A stretch of 64,000 nt of DNA, taken from positions 1,488,001 through 1,552,000 of the forward strand of contig NZ_JBMEUF010000001.1 of NCBI RefSeq assembly GCF_048820975.1. The letters are read 5' to 3'. The notes under the pieces are model-generated. The model had not been told where the DNA came from, did no database searches, and was given only the letters and a program-made list of their open reading frames with translations. This stretch comes from Glaciecola sp048820975 (GTDB lineage Bacteria; Pseudomonadota; Gammaproteobacteria; Enterobacterales; Alteromonadaceae). A program made the position numbers and the translations under genes. Positions within the stretch are counted from its first letter, which is position 1; the number at the start of each line of letters is the position of its first letter. Below, in pieces: positions 26,653-34,786 of the stretch.

Positions 26653-27159
26653 ATGCATGCAATGGTTCTCTCAATAATTGGTCAAGACAAACCAGGCTTA
26701 GTAGACGATGTTGCCAAGGCCGTTGCTAACGCGCAAGGAAACTGGCTTAAAAGTAGCTTTTGTCAATTAGGTGGTCATTTTGCCGGATTTGTTGAGATTA
26801 TGCTGCCAAAAGATCAGCATGACAAGCTAGTCAATGATTGCAAGGCTTTGTCTAGTCTACAAATTACGCTCATACCCGCGCACGACTTTATACCACAGGC
26901 ATGTGACAAATATATAATAAAAGTGACGGGCAACGATCGCCAAGGAATAGTGAGAGACATCACAGGCGCCTTAAAAAGCTTTGATGTAAACATTGTTGAA
27001 CTTGATACCCTATGCGAAAGTGCACCGAACTGGGGAAGCCCTCTTTTCAGTGCCAGTATTACCGTGGAGCTGCAAGATGGTATGGATGCAGAAAAACTAC
27101 GCGACGCTATAGAAAACATCGCCGATGACCTAATGGTCGATTTACAGCAAGTTAGTTAA
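26653..27159 (+). CDS. GcvR-like double-ACT regulatory protein
   Basis: A 168-residue protein made of two ACT domains (about residues 1-75 and 88-165), each starting with a segment of the IGQDKPGLV / VTGNDRQGIV type. This architecture is that of the glycine cleavage system regulator GcvR, which acts through protein contacts rather than by binding DNA. It lies 21 bases upstream of ppk and is divergent from pstC. The name GcvR is the best match, but a role linked to phosphate or polyphosphate genes cannot be excluded. Confidence 0.8.
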   Translation: MHAMVLSIIGQDKPGLVDDVAKAVANAQGNWLKSSFCQLGGHFAGFVEIMLPKDQHDKLVNDCKALSSLQITLIPAHDFIPQACDKYIIKVTGNDRQGIVRDITGALKSFDVNIVELDTLCESAPNWGSPLFSASITVELQDGMDAEKLRDAIENIADDLMVDLQQVS

Positions 27160-27180
27160 CAATATGGAATAGTTAAAGAC

Positions 27181-29241
27181 ATGAGTACATTATATTTCCC
27201 GAAGGAAATTAGTTGGTTATCTTTTAACGAAAGGGTTTTGCAAGAAGCCGAAGACATAAACACGCCCCTTATTGAAAGGATTCGATTTTTAGGCATATAT
27301 AGCAACAACTTAGATGAGTTTTATCGTGTAAGAGTGGCTGACGTTAAGCGCCAAATCACCATTTCACAAAATGAAGAACAGTTTGAAACCGCCCAAGAGT
27401 TGCTGTCATTACTAAGTTCAATGCAAAAGATTGTGCATAAGTTATCAGCTAAATTCGATAAAATTCACAGGCAAATTACCAAAGAGTTACAACGCTACAA
27501 TATTTTTATTTTGGGCCATGATGAGTTATCAGAGCAGCAAGTGCTGTGGGTGCAAGATTACTTTAGAAATAAGGTCTTGCTGCACGTAGCTCCTATTTTA
27601 CTTGATAATAAAGTGCAACTAATCCAGCGCTTAAATGATAGTTCAGTATACTTAGATGTGGCTTTATATCGTCCTGGTCGCAATACAAAATACGCAGTGG
27701 TAGAAATTCCAACTAATTCTATTAGCCGCTTTGTGGTGCTCCCCTCGGAAAAAGATAGAAAGAAAAAACTAATTATTTTGCTAGATGACATCATTAAACT
27801 TTGTATTCACGAAATATTTAAAGGCTTTGTGAAATTTGAAACGGCTGAAGCTTATTCATTTAAAATTACGCGAGACGCCGAGTACTCAATAAACGATGAA
27901 ATCGATGAAAGTTACGTAGAAAAAATGTCTGAAAGTATGAAGCAACGACTCATTGCTGAGCCTGTTCGAATTATTCATGACTCAGGCATGCCAGAGGAGA
28001 TGATTTTAGATTTGCGTAAACGTTTGCGAATATCGTCTACCGATACGATTCAGTCAGCAGGTCACTATAGAAACTTTAAAGACTTTATCGGTTTCCCAAA
28101 TCCAGGACGTGCATATTTAGAACACAGCTTCTTACCAAAAATAAAATGCAAGGCGTTTTTAGAGCACGACACGGTGTTTGAAGCCATTGATAAACAAGAT
28201 ATTTTACTTTATTACCCATACCATGACTTCCTGCATTTCACAGAATTTGTGCGCCAAGCAGCCTTTGATCCAATGGTTAAACACATTCGTTTAAATATAT
28301 ACAGAGTAGCATCTCAATCACGTATTATTAGCTCATTGGTTGATGCGGTAGACAACGGTAAAAAAGTGACTGTGGTGGTTGAATTGCGAGCTCGCTTTGA
28401 CGAAGAAAATAACATTGCGTGGTCAAAGCGTATGACCGATGCGGGCATTAAAGTGGTTCTAGGTAATCCCAGCATTAAAATTCACAGTAAGTTATGCATA
28501 GTGACCCGTGAAGAACGCGGTAAGATACGTCATTATTCACACTTTGGTACCGGTAACTTTAATGAAAAAACGGCAAAGATATACACTGACTTATCATTAT
28601 TTACCTGCAACGAAGAAATGGCGCTAGAAGGCATCCAAGTTTTCGATATGATTCAAAATCCGTATAGAAAATACAGATTTAATCACTTACAAGTATCACC
28701 GGTTAACGCTCGCAGTAAAATACAATCGTTAATACGCCAAGAAATACAACGCAGTACCGAAGGGTGTTTTGCTCGCATAACAATTAAAATTAATAATATT
28801 GTTGACCAAGAACTGATTGATGACCTTTACCGCGCGTCGCAGGCGGGGGTAAAAATTAGAGCAATTGTACGCGGAATGTGCGCACTCATTCCTGGGGTGA
28901 AAGGACTGAGTGAAAACATTGAAATCATTAGTATTGTTGACAGATTTTTAGAACACCCAAGGATAATGGTGTTTGAAAATGGCGGAGATAGAAAAGTCTA
29001 TATATCGTCGGCCGATTGGATGACCCGAAATATGGATTATAGAATTGAGGTGGGTTGCCCGGTGTATTCTGAAGATGCCAAGCAAATGATAGTGGATTTG
29101 CTGGAACTGCAGTTTCAAGATACCTTAAAAGCGCGTGTAATAGATGCCGAGCAAACAAACCAATATGTGAAGCGTGGCAATCGTAAAAAATTGCGTTCGC
29201 AAATTCAAACCCACCACTATTTAACCCAGCGCGAGGAATAA
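27181..29241 (+). CDS. ppk1: Polyphosphate kinase 1
   Basis: Makes inorganic polyphosphate reversibly from ATP at the membrane periphery. The 686-residue protein has the N-terminal FPKEISWLSFNERVLQEA block, a head domain and two phospholipase D-like catalytic domains. His-435 (in IHSKL) and His-454 (in HFGTGNFN) fall at the same numbers as the essential histidines of E. coli Ppk. It is followed after four bases by ppx, the usual pairing of synthesis and breakdown genes. Confidence 0.96.
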   Translation: MSTLYFPKEISWLSFNERVLQEAEDINTPLIERIRFLGIYSNNLDEFYRVRVADVKRQITISQNEEQFETAQELLSLLSSMQKIVHKLSAKFDKIHRQITKELQRYNIFILGHDELSEQQVLWVQDYFRNKVLLHVAPILLDNKVQLIQRLNDSSVYLDVALYRPGRNTKYAVVEIPTNSISRFVVLPSEKDRKKKLIILLDDIIKLCIHEIFKGFVKFETAEAYSFKITRDAEYSINDEIDESYVEKMSESMKQRLIAEPVRIIHDSGMPEEMILDLRKRLRISSTDTIQSAGHYRNFKDFIGFPNPGRAYLEHSFLPKIKCKAFLEHDTVFEAIDKQDILLYYPYHDFLHFTEFVRQAAFDPMVKHIRLNIYRVASQSRIISSLVDAVDNGKKVTVVVELRARFDEENNIAWSKRMTDAGIKVVLGNPSIKIHSKLCIVTREERGKIRHYSHFGTGNFNEKTAKIYTDLSLFTCNEEMALEGIQVFDMIQNPYRKYRFNHLQVSPVNARSKIQSLIRQEIQRSTEGCFARITIKINNIVDQELIDDLYRASQAGVKIRAIVRGMCALIPGVKGLSENIEIISIVDRFLEHPRIMVFENGGDRKVYISSADWMTRNMDYRIEVGCPVYSEDAKQMIVDLLELQFQDTLKARVIDAEQTNQYVKRGNRKKLRSQIQTHHYLTQREE

Positions 29242-29245
29242 TGGC

Positions 29246-30775
29246 TTGAGCGATTTATACAAAGTCTTTGATGATAGCCAACAACGCAAAACTGAAATGT
29301 ATGCCGCACTAGATATTGGATCTAACAGCTTTCATTTAGTAGTAGCACGAGTAGTAGCCGACGCGGTTCAAATTGTAAGCCGTGTTAAGCAGAAGGTACG
29401 ATTAGCGCAAGGGCTTGATAAAAACAATGTATTGTCGCAAGAAGCTATTGAACGGGGTGTGCAAACTCTTGAGTTAATGCAAGAGTCATTGCAGGGTGTT
29501 GATGTGGGCTCTATGCGAATTGTCGCTACGCATACTTTGCGCCGAGCTAAAAATTCGCGTGAATTTTTAAGACGCGCTAGAGAAGTATTCCCCTACCCCA
29601 TAGAAATTATTTCAGGTAACGAAGAAGCCCGTTTAATATTTGTTGGTATTGGTGCTTATTCATCATTCGCTGGTGAACGTCTTGTGTTTGATATAGGCGG
29701 CGGGTCAACCGAATTTGCGATTGGTAGTGGTACCGAAGCTATTATTTGTAAGAGCATTCAAATGGGCTGTGTGAGCTTTCAGCAGCGCTATTTTGAAAAC
29801 GGAAAAATCAATAAATCTCGCACAAATAAAGCAATTACGGCGGCAAAACTTGAGCTTGAGTTATCGGCGGCCAAACTCAGTAAATATAAATGGAAACAAA
29901 CGGTTGCTAGTTCTGGCACCGCTAGAGCTGCCTGCGCAGTCATCAATACTGCAAAAGGCTTGGCGGTAGATTCCCCCGTAAACGGCAGTGATTTAAAGCA
30001 ATTGCTAAAACAGTGTATTGCGGCAGAGCATGCTGATAATTTAGATTTTGAGGGCTTAACAGAAGATAGAACCTCAGTATTTGTTGCTGGCTTATGCATC
30101 TTAATTGCCATATGCGACTTACTTAAAATTGAAGAGATTATTTTCAGCGATGCAGCATTAAGAGAGGGCGTGCTGCATGAGTTACAACCCACTCATAGTA
30201 CTCAAAGTGTGAGAGTAAGAACGGCGCAAAGCCTAGCAACACGCTACGACGTTGATACCGCATATGCACATAAAGTACTAAAAACGTGCATGTATATTTT
30301 TGAAAGGGTGAAAGACACTTGGGAATTAAATTCATCGCAGCTGCGCCATTTACTTGGGTGGGCTGCATTGCTTCATGAACTTGGTTTACAAATAAACTCC
30401 AGAGGCATTCAAAAACATTCAAGCTATGTTTTGCTTAACACCGAAATGCCCGGCTTCAATCAAGAGCAACAAATGATTATTGCCAATTTAGTGCGCTTTC
30501 ATAGGAAAAAAATTCGCTTAGATGAAATAGTGAATGAATCAAGCCTCGACAAACTGCACTTTGGCTATTTACTCACCATATTACGCTTAAGCGTGCTACT
30601 GAACATAAACCGCCATCAACCCGAGCTTCCCGAGTTTACGGTAGAAGCTAAGCAAAATACCATTAAGCTAGGCTTTGCCAAAGAATGGTTTGAATTGTCA
30701 CCTTTATTAGTGGCCGACATTGATAAAGAAAGTGCTTATTTGCAAGCCATTGATGTGTCTTTAGGGATTGCATGA
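29246..30775 (+). CDS. ppx: Exopolyphosphatase / guanosine pentaphosphatase
   Basis: Hydrolyses terminal phosphates of polyphosphate and may convert pppGpp to ppGpp. The 509-residue protein has the ASKHA ATPase-fold motifs ALDIGSNSFHLVVAR near residue 21 and FDIGGGSTEF, and a C-terminal HD-like helical domain, as in long-form Ppx/GppA. The start is the TTG at 29246 with GAGGAA upstream; an ATG at 29241 hits a stop after two codons, and the next in-frame ATG is at 29297. It is coupled closely to ppk1. Confidence 0.94.
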   Translation: MSDLYKVFDDSQQRKTEMYAALDIGSNSFHLVVARVVADAVQIVSRVKQKVRLAQGLDKNNVLSQEAIERGVQTLELMQESLQGVDVGSMRIVATHTLRRAKNSREFLRRAREVFPYPIEIISGNEEARLIFVGIGAYSSFAGERLVFDIGGGSTEFAIGSGTEAIICKSIQMGCVSFQQRYFENGKINKSRTNKAITAAKLELELSAAKLSKYKWKQTVASSGTARAACAVINTAKGLAVDSPVNGSDLKQLLKQCIAAEHADNLDFEGLTEDRTSVFVAGLCILIAICDLLKIEEIIFSDAALREGVLHELQPTHSTQSVRVRTAQSLATRYDVDTAYAHKVLKTCMYIFERVKDTWELNSSQLRHLLGWAALLHELGLQINSRGIQKHSSYVLLNTEMPGFNQEQQMIIANLVRFHRKKIRLDEIVNESSLDKLHFGYLLTILRLSVLLNINRHQPELPEFTVEAKQNTIKLGFAKEWFELSPLLVADIDKESAYLQAIDVSLGIA

Positions 30776-30845
30776 TTTTGCAATGTGCTGAGAGTTTTGC
30801 TTAGGTTTCAGCATAAAAATGAGCGTTAACTACAAAGGAAACATA

Positions 30846-31427
30846 ATGAATATTAAATGCATTGCCTCACGCGTATCTTTAAGTTTTGCGCTTATTGCAA
30901 TTATGGCTATTGGCGGATGCGCCTCAATGGGAAGCGGAAGTGTTAGTGAAAAACGCCAAGCTATACTTAATATGCAGCAAGCTACGCTCAATAAATTATA
31001 TGCCGAAAAACCAGATACCCGCGCTCAAATAAGCAATGCTGCAGGCTATGCCGTATTTTCTAACGCAAACATTAATATTATATTTTTTGCCGCAGGCACA
31101 GGATACGGGGTAGTTACCAATAAACTCACTGGGGCGCAAACCTATATGAATATGGCCGAAGGCGGTGTTGGCCTTGGTTTAGGGGCGAAAGATTATCGTA
31201 TAGTCATGGTATTTCACACGCAAAAGGCAATCAAGCATTTTGTTGAAAATGGATGGACTATGGGCGGAAATGCTGACGCCACTGCCAAGGCCGGTGACAA
31301 AGGTGCCTCAGCTGACGGTGAAGGCTACTTAGGTGGTGTAAGCGTATACTCAATGACCGAAAGCGGTTTAGCTTTGCAGGCTACGGTTAAGGGCACTAAG
31401 TTTTGGGTAGATAAAGCGCTTAACTGA
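30846..31427 (+). CDS. SYLF/YSC84-domain lipoprotein
   Basis: A 193-residue lipoprotein: the signal peptide ends in a lipobox-like IGGCAS, and the remainder is a SYLF (YSC84-type) lipid-binding domain with glycine-rich segments (FAAGTGYGVV, MAEGGVGLGLGAKDY) typical of the family. I chose ATG 30846 because AAAGGA lies 7-12 bases upstream; an upstream GTG-type start at 30819 would place nine residues before the signal peptide. It stands alone before a strong terminator. The molecular role in bacteria is unclear; envelope lipid binding is inferred. Confidence 0.8.
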   Translation: MNIKCIASRVSLSFALIAIMAIGGCASMGSGSVSEKRQAILNMQQATLNKLYAEKPDTRAQISNAAGYAVFSNANINIIFFAAGTGYGVVTNKLTGAQTYMNMAEGGVGLGLGAKDYRIVMVFHTQKAIKHFVENGWTMGGNADATAKAGDKGASADGEGYLGGVSVYSMTESGLALQATVKGTKFWVDKALN

Positions 31428-31451
31428 TTACACGCTTACTTTTTTCAAAGC

Positions 31452-31482
31452 AAAAAAACGAGCATTGAATGCTCGTTTTTTT
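31452..31482 (+). terminator. Bidirectional terminator between SYLF lipoprotein and aldolase
   Basis: The palindrome ACGAGCATT (31458-31466) / AATGCTCGT (31468-31476) is flanked by A7 on the left and T7 on the right. It lies between two convergent genes and can serve both. Confidence 0.88.
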
Positions 31483-31496
31483 GTGACTCACTAATA

Positions 31497-32396
31497 CTAG
31501 GTATTAGATGCGTCGTAAATGCCTTTAATAGCAGCGTCTAGCATTGTGTTAAATTCGTTATCTGACTGCTGCGCACTTAAGCCTTGAGTCAATGCACGTG
31601 AGAAGCTTGCAATCATACCCTTGTTTTGAGTGAGCTTGTTGTTTGCATCTTCACGGCTATACCCGCCTGACAAAGCAACCACTTTAAGTACTTTCGGATG
31701 GCTTACACATTCAGCATAAAAATTTGCTTGCTCAGGAATAGTGAGCTTCAACATCACCACTTGATCATCATCTAATTTATCAAGTTCAGACAAAATTGCC
31801 GCCTTTAATAACGCTTCGGCTTCTGCTTTTTCTGGGCTGTGAATGTCTACTTCTGGCTCTATAATTGGCACTAAGCCAGCTGCAATAATTTGCTTACCTA
31901 CCGCGAATTGTTGTTCAACTACAGCGGTAATGCCTGCTTGATTTGCCATTTTAACCACTGAGCGCATTTTGGTGCCAAACACATCTTGTGCATTTGCTTT
32001 TGCAAGTAACTCGTCAAGGTTTGGAATAGGCTTCATCACTTGAGCGCCGTTTTCTTCATCAGCAAGGCCTTTATCCACTTTTAAAAAGGGTACCACTTGC
32101 TTGTTTTGCCACAAATAATGAGCAGACGATTTGCCATCAACATCACGATCTAAGGTGTTTTCAAACAAGATTGCGCCTAATACACGCTCCCCATCAAAAG
32201 CTGGACTCGTCATTATGCGAGTACGCATTGCATGTACGCAAGCAAACATTTCTTCATCATTGCTATAGCTAGATTCATCTACGCCATATAATTTAAGGGC
32301 TTTTGGCGTACTGCCACCACTTTGATCTAAAGCGGCAATAAAACCTACCGTGTTTTTAACTTTTTCCAACATAGCTTGCTGCGCTGCTGTCGTCAT
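31497..32396 (-). CDS. fda: Class I fructose-bisphosphate aldolase
   Basis: Cleaves fructose 1,6-bisphosphate through a Schiff base, without metal. The 299-residue protein resembles Staphylococcus Fda closely in recognisable blocks: GFIAALDQSGGSTPKALK, HAMRTRIMTSPAF, VVPFLKVDKGL, GLVPIIEPEVDIHSPEKAEAE and LSGGYSRE. The likely Schiff-base residue is Lys-217 in VVMLKLTIP. It follows pgk after a 140-base gap, where E. coli has the unrelated class II fbaA, so the position is kept but the enzyme class differs. The gap contains a palindrome and direct repeats. Confidence 0.92.
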   Translation of the reverse strand: MTTAAQQAMLEKVKNTVGFIAALDQSGGSTPKALKLYGVDESSYSNDEEMFACVHAMRTRIMTSPAFDGERVLGAILFENTLDRDVDGKSSAHYLWQNKQVVPFLKVDKGLADEENGAQVMKPIPNLDELLAKANAQDVFGTKMRSVVKMANQAGITAVVEQQFAVGKQIIAAGLVPIIEPEVDIHSPEKAEAEALLKAAILSELDKLDDDQVVMLKLTIPEQANFYAECVSHPKVLKVVALSGGYSREDANNKLTQNKGMIASFSRALTQGLSAQQSDNEFNTMLDAAIKGIYDASNT

Positions 32397-32413
32397 GTCT
32401 TACTCCTTTGTGG

Positions 32414-32465
32414 GTGTGTAGTGTATGTAAACATTTACATTTAGTGTGTGTAGTGTGAATGTAAA
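32414..32465 (-). promoter_or_regulatory. Palindrome and 32-bp-spaced direct repeats upstream of fda
   Basis: A perfect inverted repeat, ATGTAAA-CA-TTTACAT (32425-32440), lies just upstream of the aldolase start. It is embedded in an imperfect direct repeat, GTGTGTAGTGT followed by (GA)ATGTAAA, at 32414-32431 and 32446-32465. The 32-base period is about three helical turns. It looks like a regulator site or tandem sites; the regulator is unknown. Confidence 0.4.
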
Positions 32466-32536
32466 TTTCACTTAGCGAACATTCAGCATAATCTAATACT
32501 GAATATTTCGCTAAAAAAATGCGCGAATAGTTCCTA

Positions 32537-33712
32537 CTATTCGTCGCGGTCTAAAATAGCTACTGCGGGTAAGGTTTTTCCCTCTAGAAACTCTAAAAAG
32601 GCACCGCCACCAGTAGATATATAAGATACTTTATCAGCAATTTCATATTTGTCGACTGCGGCTAAGGTATCTCCGCCACCGGCAATCGAAAATGCATTAC
32701 TTTCTGCTATCGCTTTAGCAATGGCTTTGGTGCCCTCGCCAAATTGATCAAACTCAAAAACGCCTACGGGTCCGTTCCAAACAATCGTTCCCGCGTTTTT
32801 CAGTATATCAGCTAAAGCTTGCGCTGAATTTGCGCCAATATCAAAAATCATGTCGTCGTCTTCAACTTCGCTCACATCTTTAATAACTGCTTTTTCATTT
32901 TCTGAAAATTGCTTACCTACCGCAACGTCGGTAGGTATAGGAATATCACCGCCATTAGCTTTAGCTTGGCTAATTAATTTTTTAGCTTGGTCTAGTAAAT
33001 CCATTTCAACTAACGATTTACCTACATTGTGCCCTTGAGCAGCAATAAATGTATTTGCAATACCACCGCCCACAATAAGTTGATCAACTTTGCTTGATAA
33101 ACTCTCAAGTACGGTAAGTTTAGTACTCACTTTAGAGCCACCTACAATGGCAACCATAGGGCGCGCTGGGTTATCTAAGGCTTTGCCTAGCGCGGTCAGT
33201 TCAGCATCTAATAATGGCCCTGCACATACTTCTTTGGCATATTTAGCCACGCCGTGAGTACTGGCTTGTGCTCGGTGAGCTGTACCAAAAGCATCCATTA
33301 CAAATACGTCGCACAAATCTGCATATTGCTTGGCAAGTGTATCGTCGTTTTTCTTTTCACCTGCGTTAAAACGCACGTTTTCAAGCAGCACAACTTCGCC
33401 CGGCGATACATCAATGTTTTTACCTAAGTAATCAGCCACAAACTTAACGCTTTGCCCAAGATGTTCAGACAAATAATCAGCCACTATTTGTAAACTATAT
33501 TGCGCCTCACCTTGGCCTTCTGTTGGACGGCCTAAATGTGACATCAAAATAACCGCAGCGTTTTTCTCAAGTGCCGTTTTGATAGTTGGCATAGATGCTC
33601 TTAAGCGTGCATCTGAGCTAATAACGCCCTTATCAACAGGCACGTTTAAATCTTGGCGAATAAGAACTTTTTTCTTGTTTAAATCAATGTTGTGCATCGC
33701 CTTAATTGGCAT
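32537..33712 (-). CDS. pgk: Phosphoglycerate kinase
   Basis: Transfers phosphate between 1,3-bisphosphoglycerate and ADP in glycolysis. The 391-residue protein has the substrate-binding RQDLNVPVDKG and SHLGRPTEG blocks, VLLENVRFNAGEKKND, and the C-terminal nucleotide-binding GGGDTLAAVDK and STGGGAFLEFLEGKTLP. It follows epd by 25 bases on the same strand, in the order tkt-epd-pgk-aldolase common in gammaproteobacteria. Confidence 0.96.
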   Translation of the reverse strand: MPIKAMHNIDLNKKKVLIRQDLNVPVDKGVISSDARLRASMPTIKTALEKNAAVILMSHLGRPTEGQGEAQYSLQIVADYLSEHLGQSVKFVADYLGKNIDVSPGEVVLLENVRFNAGEKKNDDTLAKQYADLCDVFVMDAFGTAHRAQASTHGVAKYAKEVCAGPLLDAELTALGKALDNPARPMVAIVGGSKVSTKLTVLESLSSKVDQLIVGGGIANTFIAAQGHNVGKSLVEMDLLDQAKKLISQAKANGGDIPIPTDVAVGKQFSENEKAVIKDVSEVEDDDMIFDIGANSAQALADILKNAGTIVWNGPVGVFEFDQFGEGTKAIAKAIAESNAFSIAGGGDTLAAVDKYEIADKVSYISTGGGAFLEFLEGKTLPAVAILDRDE

Positions 33713-33737
33713 AGTATGTTCCTCTTACAAAGATAGT

Positions 33738-34757
33738 TTATTTGGAATAACCAATATTATGCATATGGTACGCAGTATCGAGCATACGATTTGCAAATCC
33801 CCACTCGTTGTCACACCACACTAGGGTTTTTACCAAGGTTTTATGAGACACCCTAGTTTGTGTGCCATCAACAATGCAGGAATGTGGATTATGATTAAAA
33901 TCTATAGATACCAAAGGGTCTTCAGTATAGTCAATAATATTGACAGGGAAATGACGGCTCGCATTTTTTAATACAGCATTCACCATATTAGTATCAACTG
34001 AATCGCGTAAGGTTACGCTTAAATCCATGGCGGTCACATTTATGGTGGGAACGCGAACCGCTATGGCTTCAAATTTTCCGGCAAACTCAGGCAAAATACG
34101 TTCTATGCCTGCAGCCAATTTGGTATCTACAGGAATAATTGATTGGCTCGCCGCACGTGTTCGTCTTAAATCGGTGTGATAGGCATCAATGACTTGCTGG
34201 TCATTCATAGATGCATGAATGGTAGTAATTGTGCCGCTTTGCACGCCAAAGGCTTGGTGCAAGCATTGGATTACCGGCACAATACAGTTAGTAGTGCATG
34301 AGCCGTTTGACACAACGGTGTCACTTGCTTGTAAGCTTTTATGATTCACGCCATAAATAATAGTGGCGTCTACATCTTGGTTACTGGGCTGTGAAAACAA
34401 GACTTTCTTCGCGCCTTGTTGAATATGCTCAAGCGCATCAGCAGGTTCGCTATATACGCCTGTGCATTCAAGCACAATATCTACACCAAACTTGGCCCAG
34501 TCAATGTCAGATATATGAGCTTGATGTATAAGTGCTATTTGGTCAGTATTTATGTTCAAGGTTTGGTCGTTACTGCTAACGGTTTCACCAAATTGGCCAT
34601 GAGCAGAATCATACTTTAATAAATGCGCCATTGCCTCTGGCTCAGCTAACTCATTAATGGCAACCACTTGAATATGCGTACGGTAGTTGTTCTCGTATAG
34701 GGCGCGCACAATGTTGCGCCCTATTCTACCAAATCCGTTTATACCAACCTTAAGCAA
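33738..34757 (-). CDS. epd: Erythrose-4-phosphate dehydrogenase
   Basis: NAD-dependent oxidation of erythrose 4-phosphate to 4-phosphoerythronate, the entry to pyridoxal phosphate synthesis. The 339-residue protein has the GAPDH-family fold with GINGFGRIGRN, catalytic Cys-154 in SNGSCTTNC and His-181. I call Epd rather than GAPDH from the AINELAEPEAMAHLLKYDS segment and its position between tkt and pgk. A GAPDH activity cannot be excluded from sequence alone. Confidence 0.9.
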   Translation of the reverse strand: MLKVGINGFGRIGRNIVRALYENNYRTHIQVVAINELAEPEAMAHLLKYDSAHGQFGETVSSNDQTLNINTDQIALIHQAHISDIDWAKFGVDIVLECTGVYSEPADALEHIQQGAKKVLFSQPSNQDVDATIIYGVNHKSLQASDTVVSNGSCTTNCIVPVIQCLHQAFGVQSGTITTIHASMNDQQVIDAYHTDLRRTRAASQSIIPVDTKLAAGIERILPEFAGKFEAIAVRVPTINVTAMDLSVTLRDSVDTNMVNAVLKNASRHFPVNIIDYTEDPLVSIDFNHNPHSCIVDGTQTRVSHKTLVKTLVWCDNEWGFANRMLDTAYHMHNIGYSK

Positions 34758-34786
34758 GGTTTTTACCTGTTAATACAAACTGTGAC

